A DNA stretch of 34,380 bases from Chloroflexota bacterium. Lineage in GTDB: Bacteria > Chloroflexota > Anaerolineae > Anaerolineales > Villigracilaceae. Each line of letters opens with the position of its first letter. Within the stretch, counting starts at the first letter, position 1. Below, one piece after another: positions 31,702 to 34,380 of this stretch. The stretch spans positions 1 to 34,380 of the forward strand of contig JACPVC010000139.1 of assembly GCA_016191955.1 (NCBI GenBank), read 5' to 3'. Made by a program: the position numbers and the translations under genes. The notes beneath the pieces are model-generated. The model saw nothing but the letters and a program-made list of their open reading frames with translations. It searched no databases and was not told where the DNA came from.

Positions 31702-32388
31702 ATGACCACCGAATACACCCAAGACGACCTCCTGCCCCTCTCAGGCATCCAGCACTTCCTATTTTGCCGCAGGCAGTGGGCGTTGATTCACGTCGAACAA
31801 CAGTGGAAAGAGAATGCGCTGACTGTCGAGGGGCGGATCATGCACAAGAGAGTGGATGACCCATTCTTCACCGAAACGAGGAACGGGGTCATCACCGCGC
31901 GGTCGGTGCCTGTGGCTTCGTATCGGCTGGGGCTTTCAGGTGTGTGCGATGTGGTCGAGTTCATACCCTCTCCCCTGCCCTCTCCCAGTGCGGGAGAGGG
32001 GGTCATGCTGCCAAACCGCGAGGGGTTGTATTTGCCTATGCCTGTCGAATACAAACGCGGCAAGGAGAAGCACGATCACAGCGACGAGACTCAACTCTGC
32101 GCCCAGGCAATGTGTCTGGAAGAGATGCTATCCACCCGTATTTCACGCGGATATTTGTACTACGGCGAAACCCGTCACCGCGTAGAGATTGAATTCACTG
32201 CCGAGTTGCGAACCCTTGTGCAGGACATGTCTGCTGAAATGCACAACTACTTCAGCCGAGGCTACACTCCGAAGGTCAAGACCCACAAAGGCTGCCGCTC
32301 CTGTTCGCTGGCAGATATTTGTCTGCCCGTGTTGCAGGAGAAGGTCATTGCGGCGTCGAGGTATATCAAACAAAATATGGAAGATTAA
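31702..32388 (+). CDS. cas4: Cas4 nuclease with a repeat-derived insertion
   Basis: A 228-residue RecB-like nuclease that trims prespacers and sets PAM-correct orientation for Cas1-Cas2. It has the iron-sulfur cysteines (FLFCRRQW near the N-terminus, CRSCSLADIC near the end) and nuclease motifs GVCDVVEF and PVEYKRGKEKHDHSDETQLCAQA. Between these two motifs lies PSPLPSPSAGEGV, which Cas4 proteins do not usually have; its DNA is the palindrome at 31978-32000. The start lies 37 bases from the divergent antitoxin start, so cas4-cas1-cas2 probably has its own promoter in that gap, though none is clear. Confidence 0.94.
   Translation: MTTEYTQDDLLPLSGIQHFLFCRRQWALIHVEQQWKENALTVEGRIMHKRVDDPFFTETRNGVITARSVPVASYRLGLSGVCDVVEFIPSPLPSPSAGEGVMLPNREGLYLPMPVEYKRGKEKHDHSDETQLCAQAMCLEEMLSTRISRGYLYYGETRHRVEIEFTAELRTLVQDMSAEMHNYFSRGYTPKVKTHKGCRSCSLADICLPVLQEKVIAASRYIKQNMED
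31978..32000. repeat. Palindromic repeat inside cas4
   Basis: CCCTCTCCC, loop AGTGC, GGGAGAGGG. With the preceding CTCTCCCCTG it matches a common intergenic palindrome type. The frame of cas4 is kept across it. Confidence 0.7.
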
Positions 32389-32397
32389 TAAACACTC

Positions 32398-32472
32398 GGT
32401 GGTCGAGTAGAGCGAGCGCACTTCTCGCTCGTACACTTGCACCAGCACGCAAGTGCAGGTGTCGAGACCACC
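32398..32472. repeat. GGTGGTC palindrome, unit 1
   Basis: GGTGGTC (32398-32404) and GACCACC (32466-32472) flank inner hairpins GAGCGAG/CTCGCTC and CACTTGC/GCAAGTG. It begins 10 bases after the cas4 stop codon. Confidence 0.6.
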
Positions 32473-32513
32473 AGTTACAAGCAATTCAGAAAATGAAAAG
32501 CAAACATGAAATT

Positions 32514-32543
32514 GGTGGTTTCGACTGCTTGCGCTCAACCACC
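32514..32543. repeat. GGTGGT palindrome, unit 2
   Basis: A 30-bp unit: GGTGGTT, TCGACTGCTTGCGCTC, AACCACC. It differs from unit 3 at two positions that pair with each other. Confidence 0.7.
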
Positions 32544-32561
32544 GGAGTACCTTTGAAACAT

Positions 32562-32591
32562 GGTGGTCTCGACTGCTTGCGCTCGACCACC
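32562..32591. repeat. GGTGGT palindrome, unit 3
   Basis: A 30-bp unit: GGTGGTC, TCGACTGCTTGCGCTC, GACCACC. It is preceded by CTTTGAAACAT, similar to the sequence at the cas1 start. Confidence 0.7.
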
Positions 32592-32608
32592 GATGTAAAC
32601 CATAACCT

Positions 32609-32719
32609 ATGAAACATCTCGGAAACATCCTCTACATCACAACGCCCGATCATGCCCGCGCGGACGTGAACGTCCGCGCTATTCCTACAAACCCCGCTAA
32701 AGCGGGACAGCCGACTTAA
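32609..32719 (+). pseudogene. Duplicated 5' end of cas1
   Basis: The first 41 bases match the true cas1 start at 32788 with two differences; they encode MKHLGNILYITTP against MKHLGNVLYITTP. After CCCGA the two diverge, and here the frame runs into hairpin repeats and stops at 32717-32719 after 36 codons. It is best read as a target duplication or remnant caused by insertion of the hairpin cluster. If translated it would make a short peptide that could interfere with initiation at cas1. Confidence 0.8.
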
Positions 32720-32759
32720 GTCGGCTTTGTATGAATAGCCCGATGGTTTACCATCGGGC
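32658..32759. repeat. Cluster of four hairpins before cas1
   Basis: In order: GCGCGGACGT-GA-ACGTCCGCGC (32658-32679), CCCGCT-AA-AGCGGG (32693-32706), the perfect palindrome AGCCGACTTAAGTCGGCT (32709-32726), and GCCCGATGG-TTTA-CCATCGGGC (32738-32759). In addition, GCTATTC-TACAAA after the first hairpin is complementary to TTTGTA-GAATAGC before the fourth, so the whole could fold into one branched structure. Confidence 0.75.
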
Positions 32760-32787
32760 GGGCATCGGTATCTTGAGCAGAATTAAT

Positions 32788-33831
32788 ATGAAACATCTTG
32801 GAAACGTCCTCTACATCACAACGCCCGAAGCCTTTCTTTCTCTTGATGGCGAAAATGTCGTCATCAAAAAAGAAGACCCACAGGGTTCGGGCGCATCCAC
32901 GCGCCTGCCATTGCATAACCTTGAAAACATCGTCTGTTTCACATGGCAGGGAGCGAGTCCCGCGCTGATGGGCGCGTGCGCAGAACGAAACATCGGGCTG
33001 ACCTTCCTCACTCCGAACGGGCGTTTTCAAGCGCGGGTCACGGGTCGGGTGAAGGGAAATGTCCTGCTGAGGAAGAAACAGTTTGAATGGTCGGAGAAAG
33101 AGGCGCAGAGCGTCCCCATCGCTCAATCCTTTTTGTTGGGAAAAATCTCCAACTGTCGCAAAGTCCTCGAACGCGCCATCCGCGATCATGCCATGCTGGT
33201 GGATGTCGAAACGCTGACGGGCGCATCCAACTTTATGAAGGAAACGCTCAAGGCGATTCCGCAATGCAAGTCCACGGGCGACCTGATGGGATTTGAGGGA
33301 AGTGCGGCGAAAATTTACTTCGGCGTGTTCGACCATTTGATTTTGCATCAACGCGACGATTTTTTCTTCAAGGAACGGAATCGACGTCCGCCTTTGGATA
33401 ACATGAACGCGCTGCTCTCTTTCTTGTACACGCTCTTGACGAATGAAACCGCCTCAGCCTTGGAGACAGTTGGTCTTGACCCATTTGTCGGTTTTCTACA
33501 CCGAGACCGCCCTGGGCGTCCATCGCTCGCGCTCGACCTGATGGAAGAGTTGCGCCCTGTGCTTGTAGATCGGTTGGCATTGTCGCTGGTGAACCGCAAA
33601 CAGATCAACGGGAAGGGATTCACGCAAAAAGAAAGCGGCGGCGTGCTGATGGATGATGACACGCGCAAAGCTGTTCTAGTTGCCTGGCAGGAGCGCAAGA
33701 AAGAGGAACTCATGCATCCTTATCTCAAGGAAAAGATTCCGTTTGGGCTGCTCCCTCACGTCCAAGCCATGCTGCTTGCCCGTTATCTGCGCGGCGATCT
33801 GGATGCTTATCCACCCTTCTTTTGGAGTTAA
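32788..33831 (+). CDS. cas1: Cas1 integrase
   Basis: A 347-residue Cas1, the metal-dependent integrase that inserts new spacers. It opens MKHLGNVLYITTPEAFLSLDGENVVI, the usual I-C form. Metal ligands are Glu170 in MGFEGSAAKIYFG, His in GFLHRDRPGRPSLALDLMEELRP and the acidic residue within that stretch. Start set at 32788; an upstream ATG in frame (32731) would read through hairpin sequence and add residues absent from Cas1. No strong Shine-Dalgarno sequence is present, as the region just upstream has been rebuilt by repeats. GC-rich, unlike the effector genes. Confidence 0.95.
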   Translation: MKHLGNVLYITTPEAFLSLDGENVVIKKEDPQGSGASTRLPLHNLENIVCFTWQGASPALMGACAERNIGLTFLTPNGRFQARVTGRVKGNVLLRKKQFEWSEKEAQSVPIAQSFLLGKISNCRKVLERAIRDHAMLVDVETLTGASNFMKETLKAIPQCKSTGDLMGFEGSAAKIYFGVFDHLILHQRDDFFFKERNRRPPLDNMNALLSFLYTLLTNETASALETVGLDPFVGFLHRDRPGRPSLALDLMEELRPVLVDRLALSLVNRKQINGKGFTQKESGGVLMDDDTRKAVLVAWQERKKEELMHPYLKEKIPFGLLPHVQAMLLARYLRGDLDAYPPFFWS

Positions 33832-33838
33832 TTGTAAG

Positions 33839-33934
33839 AGACCTGACAGGTTTTATCATGACGCGAGTTAATCGGACTTCTATGAATGGCGTATTACTTG
33901 ATCGATCAAATCACTGCGGAAACCTGCCAGGTCT
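33839..33934. repeat. 96-bp inverted-repeat element between cas1 and cas2
   Basis: AGACCTGACAGGTTT (33839-33853) and AAACCTGCCAGGTCT (33920-33934) are inverted copies with 14 of 15 matching; each arm is itself nearly palindromic. The interior contains no gene. It fills the gap before the cas2 ribosome site GAGGAG and may be a miniature mobile element. Confidence 0.65.
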
Positions 33935-33946
33935 GAGGAGTTTGCT

Positions 33947-34237
33947 ATGATGGTGCTCATCACATACGATGTAAAAACCGAAACCAAAGCAGGTCAATCG
34001 CGCCTGCGACGAGTCTCCAAAAAATGCCAGGATTACGGTCAACGTGTGCAAAACTCTGTCTTTGAGTGCCTGATCGACCCCGCACAACTCAAGGAACTGC
34101 AAAGCAAACTACTCAAGATCATCGATCCCGAAGTGGACTCGCTGCGCTTCTACTACCTTGGCGACAATTGGAAAAGCCGAGTCGAACACATCGGCGCCAA
34201 ACCAAGCATTGATTTGGAGGGTACGATTATTACCTAG
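33947..34237 (+). CDS. cas2: Cas2
   Basis: A 96-residue Cas2, whose dimer bridges two Cas1 dimers in the spacer-integration complex. The ferredoxin-like fold signature MVLITYDVKTE with its conserved Asp8 is present, as are QNSVFECLIDPAQL and LRFYYLGDNW. GAGGAG precedes the ATG. This is the last cas gene and an array would be expected just downstream. Confidence 0.95.
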   Translation: MMVLITYDVKTETKAGQSRLRRVSKKCQDYGQRVQNSVFECLIDPAQLKELQSKLLKIIDPEVDSLRFYYLGDNWKSRVEHIGAKPSIDLEGTIIT

Positions 34238-34301
34238 CACATGTCATGCTGAGTAAAGCCACGACGGAAAGGGATCGCCGTTCCAAGCCAAAGAAACAAG
34301 A

Positions 34302-34372
34302 GCTTCAGCCGCGGATTACGCGAATTTTCGCGAATTGGTTTTAAAATCAGTGTGAATTCGCGAAATTCGCGG
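34302..34372. repeat. Inverted repeat downstream of cas2
   Basis: GCCGCGGATTACGCGAATTT ... AATT, then a short AT-rich loop and AATTCGCGAAATTCGCGGC, form an imperfect inverted repeat. 34238-34301 shows no gene and no CRISPR repeat. Confidence 0.55.
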
Positions 34373-34380
34373 CAAAAAAG

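Noticed and set aside
32398-32591. CRISPR array made of the GGTGGT units
   Set aside because: Only two units are truly alike, spacing is irregular, the units are palindromes of a common intergenic type, and the spacer between them resembles the cas1 start.
32731-32787. Longer cas1 starting at 32731
   Set aside because: The extra residues come from hairpin sequence, and MKHLGNVLYITTP matches the normal Cas1 N-terminus.

Overview
The window looks like a chromosomal segment of an anaerobe of the Chloroflexota, most likely class Anaerolineae. This is inferred from the protein types (R-tip EF-P, a TatA with Tat-exported DUF1800/DUF1501 proteins, a GH25 plus SH3-like pair, many lineage-style hypotheticals) and from the density of palindromic intergenic repeats. 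No rRNA or phylogenetic marker was placed by search, so the assignment is an inference.

Layout. 1-1300: the end of a palindromic repeat, then an IS630-family element with 19-bp terminal inverted repeats, TA flanks and an A8 slippery site joining two transposase frames. 1556-3522 (minus): a GNAT gene and an unknown gene separated by an attC-like site; the junction arithmetic fits integron gene cassettes. 3555-5411 (minus): an SH3-like protein, a GH25 lysozyme and a cytochrome c lipoprotein. 5577-7576: a pair of unknown, translationally coupled genes. 7957-11079: tRNA-Arg(UCU), Hsp20 and Lon, followed by overlapping receiver, GNAT and MogA/MoaB genes to 12329. 12798-17606: EF-P, a Cys-rich protein, a HAD-DinB fusion, FabF, FabH and TatA. 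17821-20585: DUF1800 and DUF1501, both with Tat signals. 20817-23655 (minus): MgtC/SapB and a YyaL-type thioredoxin-domain protein.

23925-34237 is a type I-C CRISPR-Cas locus with unusual architecture. A 66-residue HTH protein is followed by a single 1155-residue ORF that joins an HTH-WYL transcriptional regulator to a complete Cas3 nuclease-helicase. Then come cas5c, cas8c (with an internal cas11c start), cas7c, a terminator, an antitoxin-like gene on the opposite strand, cas4, 400 bp of palindromic repeats, cas1 and cas2. The regulator part and cas4-cas1-cas2 are GC-rich like the rest of the window, while the Cas3 part through cas7c is AT-rich, so the effector module looks like a separate import joined to a resident regulator and adaptation module. 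The small HTH protein resembles the N-terminal HTH of the fusion, and a three-half-site palindrome lies just before the fusion gene, which suggests autoregulation. No CRISPR array is visible; it may lie beyond 34380.

A second theme is palindromic repeats. Several intergenic copies carry outer arms that are specific to each locus yet complementary to each other, often reaching into the stop codon of a gene. Related repeats also sit in frame inside coding sequences (twice in the YyaL-type gene, once in cas4), and the start of cas1 is duplicated around a cluster of four hairpins.
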